Counted from the stretch's first letter, positions 20,782 through 30,616 are shown. The stretch: DNA of 32,489 nucleotides from an uncultured Pelagibacteraceae bacterium (GCA_902527075.1 CABZNM010000007.1:1-32489), one strand, 5' to 3'. The notes: generated by a model from the letters alone, not told the origin. A program made the numbers and translations.

Positions 20782-21015
20782 ATGAGGAAACTAGACCTTC
20801 ACGGATTCACTCTTGAAGAAGCTTATAATGAATTTACAGATTTCATTTATGAAGCCTATACTCAAAATATAAACAAGGTAGAAGTTATAACTGGTAAGAG
20901 TGGTCAAATTAGAAAAGAGTTTCAATACTGGTCTGAAAGTAGTCACCAAATAAAATACATCGAAGAAAGTTGGCACGGTGGAAGCTTTGTCGTAAAAATA
21001 GAGAAGAGATATTAG
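20782..21015 (+). CDS. Stand-alone Smr-domain protein
   Basis: This 77-residue protein is almost exactly one Smr (small MutS-related) domain. It opens with LDLHGFTLEEAYNEF, the LDxHG motif. It continues with VEVITGKSGQIRKEFQYW, matching the family's TGK-x-LR-x-W stretch, and ends with SWHGGSFVVKIEKR, the GG-turn and last strand. Smr domains act as nucleases or nucleic-acid-binding modules, and in bacteria stand-alone forms have been linked to RNA or ribosome-related cleavage. The role of this one is unknown. The TGK is followed by Ser rather than the common Gly. It is the only plus-strand gene between 10.5 and 32.5 kb, divergent from mmsA and convergent with sdhB. Confidence 0.85.
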   Translation: MRKLDLHGFTLEEAYNEFTDFIYEAYTQNINKVEVITGKSGQIRKEFQYWSESSHQIKYIEESWHGGSFVVKIEKRY

Positions 21016-21077
21016 TTTCTAGGTGTATGTCAATTTGGCAGTTTATCTGTAGTTTAAATATGTAGATTGCTGTTTAT

Positions 21078-21164
21078 TTATAATTCTAATGATGGGCAAT
21101 CAGCATTTCTTAAGATATTTCCCCTCGCTTTTTGTCCATCAATCTTGAAATAATAAATTAACAC
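21078..21164 (-). CDS. Doubtful 28-codon open frame after sdhB
   Basis: A GTG-started frame reads on the minus strand from 21164 to a TAA at 21078-21080 and ends RGNILRNADCPSLEL. It has a varied, protein-like composition, and the frame stays open upstream into sdhB. No ribosome-binding site precedes the GTG. It could be a tiny gene, a decayed remnant, or chance. No family is recognised. Confidence 0.15.
   Translation of the reverse strand: MLIYYFKIDGQKARGNILRNADCPSLEL
21091..21140 (+). repeat. Inverted repeat, possible RNA hairpin
   Basis: GATGGGCAA at 21091-21099 pairs with TTGTCCATC at 21132-21140 over nine positions, one of them a G-U pair if the plus strand is the RNA. On the minus strand that position would be an A-C mismatch. 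The loop is 32 bases. This favours a plus-strand transcript such as an smr 3' UTR element or a small RNA, but a nine-base match could be chance. Confidence 0.35.
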
Positions 21165-21186
21165 AGAGGTTGAATGTTTGATTACT

Positions 21187-21963
21187 TTATTGTTGAGCGA
21201 TCATTTGCTTAATACCAGCAATAGCTTTAGCTGGATTAAGTCCCTTAGGACAAGCTTGAGTACAATTCATGATTGAATGGCAACGATAAACTTTAAATGT
21301 ATCATCTAATTCTTTAAGCCTTTCTTTTCTTTCTTCATCTCTACTATCTTGCAACCATCTGTAAGATTGGAGTAATACTGCTGGACCTAAGTATTTGTCA
21401 CTATTCCACCAATAACTTGGACATGACGTAGAACAACACGCACATAAAATACACTCATAGAGACCATCAAGCTTGGCTCTCTCATCTCTTGATTGTATGT
21501 TTTCACTCTCAGATTGTTCGTTATTTTTTCTGTGAAGCCATGGTTTAATTGACTTCAACTGCTTATAGAGACTCTTCAAGTTAGTCACTAAATCTTTTAT
21601 CACAGGCATATGGGGTAAAGGATAAATTTTGACGTCTCCTTTTACATCTGAAATAGCTTTGGTACATGCTAATGTGTTAGTGCCGTCTATATTCATTGCA
21701 CATGAACCACAAATACCTTCTCTGCAAGATCTACGAAAGGTAAGGGAAGAATCAGTTTCATTTTTAATTTTCATAACAGCATCTAAGATCATTGGTCCAC
21801 ATGTATCTAGATCGACTTCATATGTATCCATACGAGGATTTTTATCATCTTCAGGTGACCACCTGTAGATTTGAAATTTTTTTATGTTTTTAGAAGACTC
21901 TTTTGTTTGAAAATATTCACCTTTTGTAAGTTTAGAGTTATCTGGAAGGTGAAATTGAACCAT
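21187..21963 (-). CDS. sdhB: Succinate dehydrogenase iron-sulfur subunit
   Basis: This 258-residue electron-transfer subunit carries three iron-sulfur clusters from the flavin to the membrane quinone site. The 2Fe-2S ligands are C80, C85, C88 and C100 (CREGICGSC and LACTKA). The C-terminal ferredoxin-like part has C171, C174, C177, C181 ([16 protein letters not shown]), C228, C234 and C238 ([17 protein letters not shown]), which hold the 4Fe-4S and 3Fe-4S clusters. All ligands are intact. Its ATG overlaps the sdhA stop by one base (TAATG). It is the last gene of the sdhCDAB set. Confidence 0.98.
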   Translation of the reverse strand: MVQFHLPDNSKLTKGEYFQTKESSKNIKKFQIYRWSPEDDKNPRMDTYEVDLDTCGPMILDAVMKIKNETDSSLTFRRSCREGICGSCAMNIDGTNTLACTKAISDVKGDVKIYPLPHMPVIKDLVTNLKSLYKQLKSIKPWLHRKNNEQSESENIQSRDERAKLDGLYECILCACCSTSCPSYWWNSDKYLGPAVLLQSYRWLQDSRDEERKERLKELDDTFKVYRCHSIMNCTQACPKGLNPAKAIAGIKQMIAQQ

Positions 21964-23738
21964 TAGTAAACCCTAGCTTTTGGTTCAATATATTTAGCTT
22001 CATTTGATAAAGTGTATTCATGCACTGATCTATAATCCAGACTACACTCTTTGTCATCTAACCACGAAAGAGTATGTTTCATCCAGTTTGCATCATCTCT
22101 TTCTTGAAAATCTTCTCTAGCATGAGCCCCACGGCTCTCTTTTCTGTTAAGAGCAGAATTCATTGTCACAACTGCTTGAGCAATTAAGTTCTTGTATTCA
22201 AGTGTTTCTAGTAGATCTGTATTCCATACTAAAGATTTATCTTTAATTTTAATATTCTCAGAATTTAACCATGTTTCTTCGATTAATTTTTTCCCTTCTG
22301 ACATTATGTCATCATCTCTAAATACAGCACAATGCTTTTGCATTACTTTTTGCATCTGATCCCTCAAATCAGAAGTTGAAATATCACCTTCAGTGTTTCT
22401 TACACGGTCGAATCTTGCTATTACTTCATCAATAACTGACTGAGGGACATCTTTATTGGGAGTATCTTTTTTTGTAGTATCATTAATTCTGTCAGCAGCA
22501 GCTTTTCCAAAAACCACAAGGTCAATAAGTGAATTCGATCCAAGTCTATTCGCACCATGCACGCTTACACAAGCAGCCTCACCTACTGCCATTAAACCTG
22601 GGACGACTGACTCATCTCCGTTTACCAGATTCATAACTTCACCATGGAAATTGGTTGGAATACCTCCCATGTTATAATGTACAGTTGGAATGATTGGAAT
22701 CGGTTGCTTCGTTACATCAACCCCAGCAAAAATCTTAGCAGACTCAGAAATACCAGGGAGTCTTTCTTCCAGAATATCAGAGTCTATATGGTCTAAATGC
22801 AGAAAGGCATGATCCTTTTCTTTACCAACGCCACGTCCCTCAATAATTTCTTTAGTGATTGACCTCGAAACCACATCTCTTGATGCAAGGTCCTTGGCTG
22901 AAGGAGCATAACGTTCCATAAATCTCTCACCCTCACTGTTAACTAAATACCCACCTTCACCTCTAGCTCCTTCAGTTATGAGGCATCCTACTCCATAAAT
23001 ACCAGTTGGATGAAATTGAACAAACTCCATATCTTGAAGAGGTAATCCAGCTCTTAAAACCATTGCATTACCATCACCTGTACATGTATGGGCAGATGTA
23101 GCTGAGAAATAAACACGTCCATATCCACCAGTTGCAAGAACGACTTGCTTTGATTTAAACACATGAAGTTTTCCATCCTCTAAGCACCAAGCAACAACTC
23201 CTCTACATTCCCCGTCTACCATCAGTAAATCTAAAACAAAATATTCAATGTAATAATCAACATCATGTTTAAGAGATTGGCCATAAAGTGTGTGAATGAT
23301 TGCATGGCCGGTTCTATCTGCTGCTGCACAAGTTCTTTGAGCGGTGCCTTCACCATAATTTTTTGTCATTCCTCCAAAAGCTCTTTGATAAATTTTTCCA
23401 TCTTCAGTTCTACTAAATGGTACTCCGTAGTTTTCTAATTCAAGAACTGCTTTTGGAGCATTTTTACAAAGATACTCGATAGCATCTTGGTCACCTAGCC
23501 AGTCAGATCCTTTGACAGTATCGTACATGTGCCATCGCCAGTCATCATCACCCATATTTCCAAGTGCGGCTGAAATACCTCCTTGAGCAGCAACTGTATG
23601 ACTTCTTGTTGGAAACACTTTTGAAATACATGCAGTTTTGTATCCGTTCTCAACTGCACCTACAGTTGCACGTAGTCCTGAACCGCCAGCACCAACTACA
23701 ACAACGTCATAATCATGATATTCAATTTCGTAACTCAT
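21963..23738 (-). CDS. sdhA: Succinate dehydrogenase flavoprotein subunit
   Basis: This 591-residue subunit oxidises succinate to fumarate at a covalently bound FAD, on the cytoplasmic side of the inner membrane. The dinucleotide loop GAGGSG is near residue 16, and the FAD-linking histidine is H47 in [11 protein letters not shown]. The substrate-binding segments [29 protein letters not shown] and [18 protein letters not shown] follow. The C-terminal domain has [19 protein letters not shown]. The length is standard. It starts three bases after sdhD and overlaps sdhB by one base. Confidence 0.99.
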   Translation of the reverse strand: MSYEIEYHDYDVVVVGAGGSGLRATVGAVENGYKTACISKVFPTRSHTVAAQGGISAALGNMGDDDWRWHMYDTVKGSDWLGDQDAIEYLCKNAPKAVLELENYGVPFSRTEDGKIYQRAFGGMTKNYGEGTAQRTCAAADRTGHAIIHTLYGQSLKHDVDYYIEYFVLDLLMVDGECRGVVAWCLEDGKLHVFKSKQVVLATGGYGRVYFSATSAHTCTGDGNAMVLRAGLPLQDMEFVQFHPTGIYGVGCLITEGARGEGGYLVNSEGERFMERYAPSAKDLASRDVVSRSITKEIIEGRGVGKEKDHAFLHLDHIDSDILEERLPGISESAKIFAGVDVTKQPIPIIPTVHYNMGGIPTNFHGEVMNLVNGDESVVPGLMAVGEAACVSVHGANRLGSNSLIDLVVFGKAAADRINDTTKKDTPNKDVPQSVIDEVIARFDRVRNTEGDISTSDLRDQMQKVMQKHCAVFRDDDIMSEGKKLIEETWLNSENIKIKDKSLVWNTDLLETLEYKNLIAQAVVTMNSALNRKESRGAHAREDFQERDDANWMKHTLSWLDDKECSLDYRSVHEYTLSNEAKYIEPKARVY

Positions 23739-23741
23739 TAA

Positions 23742-24092
23742 TCAGCTCAATATTATTAAACTCAGAGATAAACAAGTCATACTAAAGATGCCCCCTAAAA
23801 AGATTAAAATTGAAATTTCAGAAGCTCTCTTAATAGTCTCATCATGTATGTAATCTTCCATAATTTCGTGTACCCCCGTATACATATGAAATAACCCCAA
23901 GACTGTGAATATCAATATAAAGAGAAAGGACCAAGTACTATTTAGATCAAGCAATATCTCATCATAAGTCATATATGAAAACTGGATGATCTTAAAAAAT
24001 AGATAAGCGATCATTGGTATAAGAGCAATGGTGGTGTATCTATGGAATTTCCAGGTATTTTTGGCAGAATTAAACATTCTAAATGACACCAT
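23742..24092 (-). CDS. sdhD: Succinate dehydrogenase membrane anchor subunit
   Basis: This 116-residue three-helix membrane protein anchors SdhAB and helps form the heme b and ubiquinone sites. Hydrophobic helices lie at about residues 20-40, 53-77 and 89-113. H69 in GLFHMYTGVHEI is the likely heme ligand, and the EDY at 79-81 supplies the Tyr that contacts quinone. Sequence similarity in this family is low, but the helix pattern, these residues and the operon position make the call safe. It overlaps the 3' end of sdhC by 14 bases. Confidence 0.93.
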   Translation of the reverse strand: MVSFRMFNSAKNTWKFHRYTTIALIPMIAYLFFKIIQFSYMTYDEILLDLNSTWSFLFILIFTVLGLFHMYTGVHEIMEDYIHDETIKRASEISILIFLGGIFSMTCLSLSLIILS

Positions 24093-24456
24093 AAATAATA
24101 AACCAGACTACAATGGTCAATAAACCTGACACAAAAACTGTAATCCATCCTGTCAATTTGGCAGTAATTAGGTCCAAGCCATACCCTGAGTCCCAGAACA
24201 AATGTTTTAGACATGCAGAAAAATAGAATAGCACCGAAAATGTTAGACCAATAAGAATTGTTCTACCAAGAAGATTATTAAAAACAAAATTTATAAAATC
24301 AAAAAGTTCCCTACTTAAAGCAAATGAGATCATGTAAAGAACAAGTAACAAGCTACCTAATGAAGTAACTACACCTGTTATTCTATGAAGAATTGAAAGA
24401 ACAGATGTTAACTGCCATCTATAAACCTGCAAATGTGGTGACAATGGATTAGTCAT
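24079..24456 (-). CDS. sdhC: Succinate dehydrogenase cytochrome b556 subunit
   Basis: This 125-residue membrane protein is the other anchor subunit and binds heme b and quinone. The opening TNPLSPHLQVYRWQLTSVLS followed by ILHRITG (S21, H24, R25) is the family signature near the quinone site. H85 in CLKHLFWDSGYG is the heme ligand. Three hydrophobic helices lie at about 27-47, 64-84 and 104-124. It is the first gene of the sdhCDAB set, 44 bases after the lyase-hydratase fusion gene, and overlaps sdhD by 14 bases. Confidence 0.96.
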   Translation of the reverse strand: MTNPLSPHLQVYRWQLTSVLSILHRITGVVTSLGSLLLVLYMISFALSRELFDFINFVFNNLLGRTILIGLTFSVLFYFSACLKHLFWDSGYGLDLITAKLTGWITVFVSGLLTIVVWFIIYGVI

Positions 24457-24467
24457 TAGTATATCTT

Positions 24468-24496
24468 ATTATATCAAATAATATAATTTCTATGAA
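24468..24496 (-). promoter_or_regulatory. Candidate sdhC promoter
   Basis: In the 44-base gap before sdhC, the minus strand has TATAAT (24468-24473), a perfect -10, and TTCATA (24491-24496), a partial -35, exactly 17 bases apart. The start point would fall only about six bases from the sdhC ATG, implying a near-leaderless message. If used, sdhCDAB can be expressed independently of the upstream leu-asd genes. Confidence 0.35.
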
Positions 24497-24500
24497 ATTT

Positions 24501-26465
24501 TTATTTTTTTCTTGGAATTAGAACCCAATAATCAAGGCTTAGTAAAACGTTCTTGTTGAACTTGCCTTTTTCATCTTTTCCTTGAAACTGGTTTGGATGC
24601 GCATCACCGATGCCATTAGTAACAATTCTCATTGCACCTAAAAAGTCTGAAATTTCAATTTTGTCAATTATCTGACTCCAGGCAAATACTGTAGTACCTG
24701 CAAAACAGGGTGAAGCATGAGTGCCTCCATTAATACCTATTACTTTAAATGCATTTGAAAGACCGTTAAAAGAAATTGCTCTTGTCAAACTTATTACATG
24801 ACCGCCATAAACAATTCTTTTCCCAAATCGACCAGTCTTCTCTACAAACTGATTAAAATGCACCTTAGCATTATTTTGATAAAGTTTTGTAGCTAGCATG
24901 TGTTCAGACTCCTCAACTGTTATGCCATCTATATGATTGATATTTTCACCAATATCATAATCTTCATAACAAAGACTTGAACCGGCTGCTACAAAATCGT
25001 AATTCAGACAATTAAAGTCATAGCTTAGAGAAATTTGTTTAATCTCTTCATTTGATAATTCGGTTTTAATTTTAGGAACTGTTGGGTTAAAACCTGTTAG
25101 GCCCTGATTTTTTTTTCGAACCATAACCCATCTCTTATAGTCAATTACTTTCTCCTTTCTTTGATTAAAGCCAGTTGAATGTACGTAGACAGTACCTGTT
25201 TCACCATTTGAATTTTCTTTAATCCCTATCACTTTTGACTCTGAATTTATTGTATCACCTGGAAAAGCAGGTTTTAAAAATTTACATTCTGAGTAACCAA
25301 GATTTGCGATAGCGTTCAGAGATATATCTGGAACAGTTTTTCCAAAAGCTACATTAAAAAGTAAAAAATCGTCTACAGGTGAGACATTATAATTTAAATT
25401 TTTTGCAAATTCTTTCGAAGAATGCAGTGCAAATCTTGATCCATATAAAGCGGTATACAATGCGCTATCACCAGTTGTAATAGTGCGAGGTGTTGCGTGC
25501 TTAATGAGTTGATCTATATAGAAATCTTCAAAGAAATTGCCAACACTAAATTTACTCTGACCTTTTGAAATATCTGATGCTTGCTCAGTATTTTCCTCTG
25601 ACACTTTTACTACTAGATCTTCAGCATTAAGAATTCTTTGCGCATGCGCGACATGAAGCTCTTCTATTTGATTTCCGTCAACTACAATAACACCCACATT
25701 GGGATCTTTCTCTCGAGCTTCATTGAATGCACCAACAATCTTTTTTGCTTTTTCTAATTGTTCTATGGTTGGTGTGAATATTTTATTACAAATCTGAATC
25801 TGGCCAGGATGAATGAGAGTCTTGCCATCAAATCCGAGGCCATGACTATATATACATTCTTCCTCAAATCCATTTGGATCTCTTATGTCGTTGAAAACGC
25901 CGTCGAGAATAGACAGTTTAAATGCTTTGGATGCCATCATACACTTTTCAAAACTAGTTACCAGCGCGGTACGCTTTAGATCTTCGTCTAATCCGAGCTC
26001 TGCAGATAGGTCATTGGTCCCCATCACAAAGCATTTTAGAGAATTTGTTGACTTAGCAATTTCGTATGCGTTTACAATAGATAGAGCCGTTTCCATCATC
26101 ACCCATATTTTAATATCTTTAGATGGAAGATGTTTTTCAAAATTTAAAATATCTTTTGCATCATTTATCTTTGGTATTAAGACCGCATCAGGCTGGCACT
26201 TTTTAAAAATTTCCAAATCTTTTTTTCCTTCTTCAGTATCCTGAGAATTAATTCTTACAACTTGTTCTTTATTTTTATTAAGTCCAGAGTTGACTAATTC
26301 AATAATTGCACTTCTCGCATCACTTTTAGCGCTTAAGGATACAGAGTCTTCCAAATCATAAATAAGCGCGTCTACATCGAGTGAGGCGCTCTTGTCTAAT
26401 GCCTTCTGATTTGATCCAGGAACATATAAGACACTTCTTCTTGGTTTTCTAACGTCATTTCTCAT
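24501..26465 (-). CDS. Fused CoA-ester lyase (CitE/Mcl-like) and MaoC-type mesaconyl-CoA hydratase
   Basis: This 654-residue protein joins two enzymes usually made separately. Residues about 5-290 are a CitE/HpcH-like lyase: RRSVLYVPGSNQKAL, YDLEDSV (36-42), WVMMETALSI with the metal-binding E125, LDGVFNDIRD and GFDGKTLIHPGQI. A charged linker (about 289-308) leads to a double-hotdog MaoC-like half (about 309-654) with NFFEDFYIDQLIKHATPRTI, ALYGSRFALHSS and YGGHVISLTRAISFNGL. Together they could hydrate mesaconyl-CoA to beta-methylmalyl-CoA and split it to glyoxylate and propionyl-CoA, or act in reverse. Separate mcl and mch genes do this in the ethylmalonyl-CoA and 3-hydroxypropionate routes. 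The product is inferred from family membership. It overlaps asd by four bases (ATGA). Confidence 0.88.
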   Translation of the reverse strand: MRNDVRKPRRSVLYVPGSNQKALDKSASLDVDALIYDLEDSVSLSAKSDARSAIIELVNSGLNKNKEQVVRINSQDTEEGKKDLEIFKKCQPDAVLIPKINDAKDILNFEKHLPSKDIKIWVMMETALSIVNAYEIAKSTNSLKCFVMGTNDLSAELGLDEDLKRTALVTSFEKCMMASKAFKLSILDGVFNDIRDPNGFEEECIYSHGLGFDGKTLIHPGQIQICNKIFTPTIEQLEKAKKIVGAFNEAREKDPNVGVIVVDGNQIEELHVAHAQRILNAEDLVVKVSEENTEQASDISKGQSKFSVGNFFEDFYIDQLIKHATPRTITTGDSALYTALYGSRFALHSSKEFAKNLNYNVSPVDDFLLFNVAFGKTVPDISLNAIANLGYSECKFLKPAFPGDTINSESKVIGIKENSNGETGTVYVHSTGFNQRKEKVIDYKRWVMVRKKNQGLTGFNPTVPKIKTELSNEEIKQISLSYDFNCLNYDFVAAGSSLCYEDYDIGENINHIDGITVEESEHMLATKLYQNNAKVHFNQFVEKTGRFGKRIVYGGHVISLTRAISFNGLSNAFKVIGINGGTHASPCFAGTTVFAWSQIIDKIEISDFLGAMRIVTNGIGDAHPNQFQGKDEKGKFNKNVLLSLDYWVLIPRKK

Positions 26466-27478
26466 TTGTTTAAATAGTCATTTATCAGCATTTCGGCAAT
26501 TTGAATAGTATTCAGAGCTGCACCTTTTCTCAGATTATCGGAAACGACCCAGATGGATAGTCCATTTTCTAAAGCAGTATCTTTTCTGATTCTTGAAATG
26601 TAAGTATCATCATTTCCCGCACATTCTTTTGGAGTAACATATCCACCATCTTCTCTTTCATCAAGAAGAGTGCATCCATCTGCATTTTCAATAGCTAGTC
26701 TTGCATCTTCGACAGAGACATAATTTTCAAATTCGATAGATATTGCCTCAGAGTGTCCTATAAAAACTGGAACACGAACACAGGTTGCGCTTACCCTTAT
26801 ATCTTGATCAAGTATTTTATTTGTTTCTTCACTCATTTTTTGTTCTTCTTTTGTGTACCCATTTTCCATGAACTTATCTATGTGTGGGATAACATTAAAA
26901 GCAATTGGTTTTGTAAACTTAAGATTATCTTTTATTTCATCAGAAAATAAATTTTTTGTTTGATCAAATAATTCATCCATACCTGTTTTACCTGCACCAG
27001 AAACAGATTGATATGTCGATACAATTACCTTTTTTATTTTACACAAATCATGAAGTGGCTTCAAAGCAACCACCATTTGTATGGTAGAGCAATTTGGATT
27101 AGCAATTATATTTCTATTTTTAAAATCTTTTAAGGCTTCTGGATTTACTTCTGGCACAATCAGTGGGACATCATTATGCATTCTGAAATTACTTGAATTA
27201 TCAATAACAATGCAGTTCTTTTCTGCAAATTTTGGAGCCCATTCATCAGCAGTGCTACCACCAGCTGAAAATAAAGCAATTTGAACTTTTGAGGGATCAA
27301 ATTTTTCTAAGGACTCAACTGTTAATTGATCATGACCGAAGTCAACTTGTGAACCTTCACTTCTAGATGATGCAACTGGAAAAATATTTTTTGAGTCAAA
27401 TTTTTTTGAAGCAAGGATTGCTAACATTTCCCTTCCAACATTTCCAGTAGCTCCAACAACTGCTATATTTATACTCAT
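26462..27478 (-). CDS. asd: Aspartate-semialdehyde dehydrogenase
   Basis: This 338-residue NADP-dependent enzyme reduces aspartyl phosphate to the semialdehyde used for lysine, diaminopimelate, threonine and methionine. The nucleotide loop is GATGNVG (9-15), the nucleophile is C130 in ANPNCSTIQM, and FIGHSEA carries the catalytic histidine. Length and motifs are normal. Its ATG overlaps the leuB stop by one base, and its stop overlaps the fusion-gene start by four. The leu-asd placement is common in alphaproteobacteria. Confidence 0.98.
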   Translation of the reverse strand: MSINIAVVGATGNVGREMLAILASKKFDSKNIFPVASSRSEGSQVDFGHDQLTVESLEKFDPSKVQIALFSAGGSTADEWAPKFAEKNCIVIDNSSNFRMHNDVPLIVPEVNPEALKDFKNRNIIANPNCSTIQMVVALKPLHDLCKIKKVIVSTYQSVSGAGKTGMDELFDQTKNLFSDEIKDNLKFTKPIAFNVIPHIDKFMENGYTKEEQKMSEETNKILDQDIRVSATCVRVPVFIGHSEAISIEFENYVSVEDARLAIENADGCTLLDEREDGGYVTPKECAGNDDTYISRIRKDTALENGLSIWVVSDNLRKGAALNTIQIAEMLINDYLNK

Positions 27479-28590
27479 TAATTAAAATTCTTTCTTATTT
27501 CACTTGCTATTTGGTCACCCATTTCTGAAGTAGAAAGATTCTTTTTGTCATCACCAATCAAGTCCACTGTTTTATATCCATCTGACAGTACTTTATTCAC
27601 TGAATTATTAACAATATCAAACTCAGCATCCATATTAAAAGAGTACTTTAAACACATAGCAAAACTTAAGATTGTTGCAATTGGATTAGCAATCCCTTTT
27701 CCCGATATATCAGGAGCTGATCCGTGAACCGGCTCATATAAAGATTTCCTCATACCATTTGAGTCTATTTCTCCAAGTGATGCTGAAGGTAGCATTCCTA
27801 AAGAGCCAGTTAACATGGCTGCTTCGTCCGATAAAATATCACCAAATAAATTATCTGTTACAATTACATCAAATTGTTTAGGATTTCTTACTAATTGCAT
27901 AGCGCAATTATCTGCATACATATGAGAAAGATTGATGTCTTTAAACTCTTTTTCATGAATATAACTTACCTCTTCTCTCCATAAGATACCTGACTCCATA
28001 ACATTTGATTTTTCGCATGAAGTGACGTTTCCACTTCTTTTCTTTGCTAACTCAAAAGCTATTCTTGCAACTCTTCTAATTTCACTTGTAGTATAGGATT
28101 GAGTATTAATTCCTTTTCTAGAACCGTCTGGTAATTGTTCAATCCCTCTTGGCTCACCAAAATAAATTCCTCCAGTTAATTCGCGTACAATCATAATGTC
28201 CAAACCTGAAACTAATTCAGGTTTGAGTGATGAAGCTTCAACCATTGAGTCAAAACAAAGCGCTGGACGTAAGTTAGCAAATAAATCTAACTCTTTTCTT
28301 ATTTTTAACAATCCTTGCTCAGGTCTCAATTTAAATTCTAAATCATCCCACTTTTGTCCACCCACTGCACCTAACATTACTGCATCAGATGAAAGAGCTT
28401 TTTTAAGAGTTTCATCAGCAAGTGGGGAGCCATACTTATCATAAGCAGCTCCACCTATTTCATCTTCTTCAATAATAAAATTAATTCCACTTAACTCACT
28501 TATGCAGTGAGATATCTTAAGTGCTTCATTCATTACTTCTGGTCCGATACCATCTCCAGGTAAGACCAATAATTTATATGTATTTGTCAT
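27478..28590 (-). CDS. leuB: 3-Isopropylmalate dehydrogenase
   Basis: This 370-residue enzyme oxidatively decarboxylates 3-isopropylmalate in leucine synthesis. Family features are PGDGIGPEV near the start, substrate-binding R98, R108 and R136, Y143 in [10 protein letters not shown], metal-binding [14 protein letters not shown], and the NAD-binding [15 protein letters not shown]. The Glu-Leu pattern before the arginines fits isopropylmalate rather than isocitrate. It overlaps leuD by four bases (ATGA) and asd by one (TAATG), so translation of the leuD-leuB-asd genes is probably coupled. Confidence 0.98.
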   Translation of the reverse strand: MTNTYKLLVLPGDGIGPEVMNEALKISHCISELSGINFIIEEDEIGGAAYDKYGSPLADETLKKALSSDAVMLGAVGGQKWDDLEFKLRPEQGLLKIRKELDLFANLRPALCFDSMVEASSLKPELVSGLDIMIVRELTGGIYFGEPRGIEQLPDGSRKGINTQSYTTSEIRRVARIAFELAKKRSGNVTSCEKSNVMESGILWREEVSYIHEKEFKDINLSHMYADNCAMQLVRNPKQFDVIVTDNLFGDILSDEAAMLTGSLGMLPSASLGEIDSNGMRKSLYEPVHGSAPDISGKGIANPIATILSFAMCLKYSFNMDAEFDIVNNSVNKVLSDGYKTVDLIGDDKKNLSTSEMGDQIASEIRKNFN

Positions 28591-29213
28591 TTTATTGTCT
28601 GACTATAAAGCCATGGGTTACTTGATTTTTGTTTCTCTTCGAAAAAAGAAATATGACTTACTTTGTTGAGTGTCATTCCAATATCATCCAACCCCTGAAG
28701 CAAACAGTTCTTCTTTGCTTCATCTAATTCAAAAGGCATTTCTTTTTGTGTATTATTTTCAATATAACTAATTTTTTGATTCTCAAGATCAATTGTGAAG
28801 TTAAGACTGTTTTCAGCAGCAGAAAGCAGTACCTCAATGTCCTCATCTTTGAGCTTAATGGGTAGAATGCCATTCTTAAAACAGTTGTTATAAAATATGT
28901 CAGCATAACTTGACGCAATGATACATTTAATACCATAATCAGCTATAGACCAAGGAGCGTGTTCCCTTGATGACCCACAGCCAAAGTTTTTTCCTGTTAT
29001 TAAGATCTTTGAATCTTTGTATTCATCTTGATTCAAAACAAAAGACTTTATTTCTTTATCATTTTCATCATATCTTAATTCATAAAAAAGATTTTTACCT
29101 AAACCAGTTCTTTTAATGGTTTTTAAAAACTGTTTAGGAATGATCATGTCAGTATCAACGTTCACCATCGGTAACGGTATTGCATTACTTTGTATAGTTT
29201 TAAATTTTTCCAT
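28587..29213 (-). CDS. leuD: 3-Isopropylmalate dehydratase small subunit
   Basis: This 208-residue swivel-domain subunit completes the active site of the isomerase that converts 2- to 3-isopropylmalate. The signature segments are [15 protein letters not shown] (18-32), [17 protein letters not shown] (74-90) and [11 protein letters not shown]. The length is standard. It overlaps leuC by one base (TAATG) and leuB by four, so large and small subunits are produced together. Confidence 0.98.
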   Translation of the reverse strand: MEKFKTIQSNAIPLPMVNVDTDMIIPKQFLKTIKRTGLGKNLFYELRYDENDKEIKSFVLNQDEYKDSKILITGKNFGCGSSREHAPWSIADYGIKCIIASSYADIFYNNCFKNGILPIKLKDEDIEVLLSAAENSLNFTIDLENQKISYIENNTQKEMPFELDEAKKNCLLQGLDDIGMTLNKVSHISFFEEKQKSSNPWLYSQTIK

Positions 29214-30616
29214 TAAAATTCTCTACAATCTGACAATTTACCTTTGATAGCTGCGGCTGCAGCCATTGCTGGACTCATTAAATGAGTTCTTCCTCCTCGA
29301 CCTTGTCTACCTTCAAAATTTCTATTCGATGTAGAAGCGCACCTTTCTTTTGGCCTAAGCTTATCTGCATTCATAGCAAGACACATTGAGCAGCCTGGAT
29401 CTCTCCATTCAAATCCTGATTGAATGAAAATTTTATCTAAGCCCTCTTTTTCAGCTTGTTTTTTCACCAGTCCAGATCCTGGAACTATTATGGCATTCAC
29501 ATGTTCTGCAACTTTCCTACCATCAGCAATTTTCGATACTGCGCGTAAATCCTCAATACGGCCGTTAGTGCAAGATCCTATGAAAACCTTATCAATTTTT
29601 ATATCTGTCATATTTGTATTTGGTTCTAGTCCCATGTATTCAAGCGCTCTGGACACAGATTTTTGCTTTTCAGAATCTGATATTTTTGCAGGATCTGGAA
29701 CGTTACCATTTATTGATACCACATCTTCAGGACTTGTTCCCCAAGTAACCTGCGGTACAATTTCATCTGCAACAATTTTAATTACTTTGTCATATTGAGC
29801 TCCATCATCAGAAGCGAGAGATAACCAATAATCAGAAGCTGAGTCAAAGTTAACCTCAGATGGAGAGAAAGGTCTATTTTTTAAGTATTCAACTGTTGTT
29901 CTGTCTGGACTAATCAAACCTGCTCGAGCTCCAGCTTCTATGGACATGTTACAGACTGTCATCCTTCCTTCCATAGACAATGACTTTATGACTTCACCAC
30001 TATATTCAATAACGTAACCTGTTCCACCTGCAGTACCAATAGTTTGTATAATCTTCAAAACTACATCTTTTGCTGTGACACCCACAGGAAGCTTACCATT
30101 GATTTGGATATTCATATTTTTTGCTTTTGTTTGAATTAATGTCTGGGTTGCAAGTACATGTTCAACTTCAGAAGTTCCAATTCCCCATGCTAATGCACCA
30201 AAAGCCCCATGAGTTGAAGTATGACTATCTCCACAAACAATGGTCATGCCTGGCTGAGTAAAGCCTTGTTCAGGTCCTATAATATGAACTATTCCTTGTC
30301 TTTGATCAGCCATTGAAAGAAATGTAATGCCGTGTTCGTCGCAATTTGCCTCTAGAGTTTCAACTTGAAGTTTCGACTCTGGATCATCTATGCCTTTGTC
30401 TCTGTCGATGGTCGGAATATTGTGATCGGCAGTTGCTAGTGTAAACTCAGGTCTTCTGACTTTTCTATTAGCTATTTTGAGTCCTTCAAATGCTTGAGGG
30501 CTTGTGACTTCGTGGACAAGATGTCTGTCGATATATAATATAGAAGTGCCATCGTCATTGTCTGAAACTAGATGGTCTTGCCATATTTTATCGTATATCG
30601 TCTTTGGACTATTCAT
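29213..30616 (-). CDS. leuC: 3-Isopropylmalate dehydratase large subunit
   Basis: This 467-residue subunit carries the [4Fe-4S] cluster of isopropylmalate isomerase. The cluster ligands are C349 (FIGSCTNGR), C409 and C412 ([11 protein letters not shown]). Earlier motifs include [17 protein letters not shown] and [17 protein letters not shown]. The length is normal. It starts 41 bases after rplS. That spacer includes a perfect 12-base AT palindrome at 30623-30634 which could be an operator or just low complexity. Placement of leuCD directly after rplS is a common alphaproteobacterial arrangement. Confidence 0.98.
   Translation of the reverse strand: MNSPKTIYDKIWQDHLVSDNDDGTSILYIDRHLVHEVTSPQAFEGLKIANRKVRRPEFTLATADHNIPTIDRDKGIDDPESKLQVETLEANCDEHGITFLSMADQRQGIVHIIGPEQGFTQPGMTIVCGDSHTSTHGAFGALAWGIGTSEVEHVLATQTLIQTKAKNMNIQINGKLPVGVTAKDVVLKIIQTIGTAGGTGYVIEYSGEVIKSLSMEGRMTVCNMSIEAGARAGLISPDRTTVEYLKNRPFSPSEVNFDSASDYWLSLASDDGAQYDKVIKIVADEIVPQVTWGTSPEDVVSINGNVPDPAKISDSEKQKSVSRALEYMGLEPNTNMTDIKIDKVFIGSCTNGRIEDLRAVSKIADGRKVAEHVNAIIVPGSGLVKKQAEKEGLDKIFIQSGFEWRDPGCSMCLAMNADKLRPKERCASTSNRNFEGRQGRGGRTHLMSPAMAAAAAIKGKLSDCREF

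Larger units (their letters stand above)
21016..21186. other. smr-sdhB convergent spacer, longest non-coding gap in the window
   Basis: About 170 bases lie between two gene ends, unusually long for this compact region. It holds an imperfect inverted repeat (21091-21099 with 21132-21140) and a second, competing pair (GATTGC at 21065-21070 with GCAATC at 21096-21101). It also has a short open frame on the minus strand. There is no GC-rich hairpin followed by a T run, so no standard intrinsic terminator is visible for either gene. Confidence 0.6.

Noticed and set aside
29424..29798. Open frame of 124 codons antisense to leuC
   Set aside because: leuC is fully conserved here and the antisense product has no family features.
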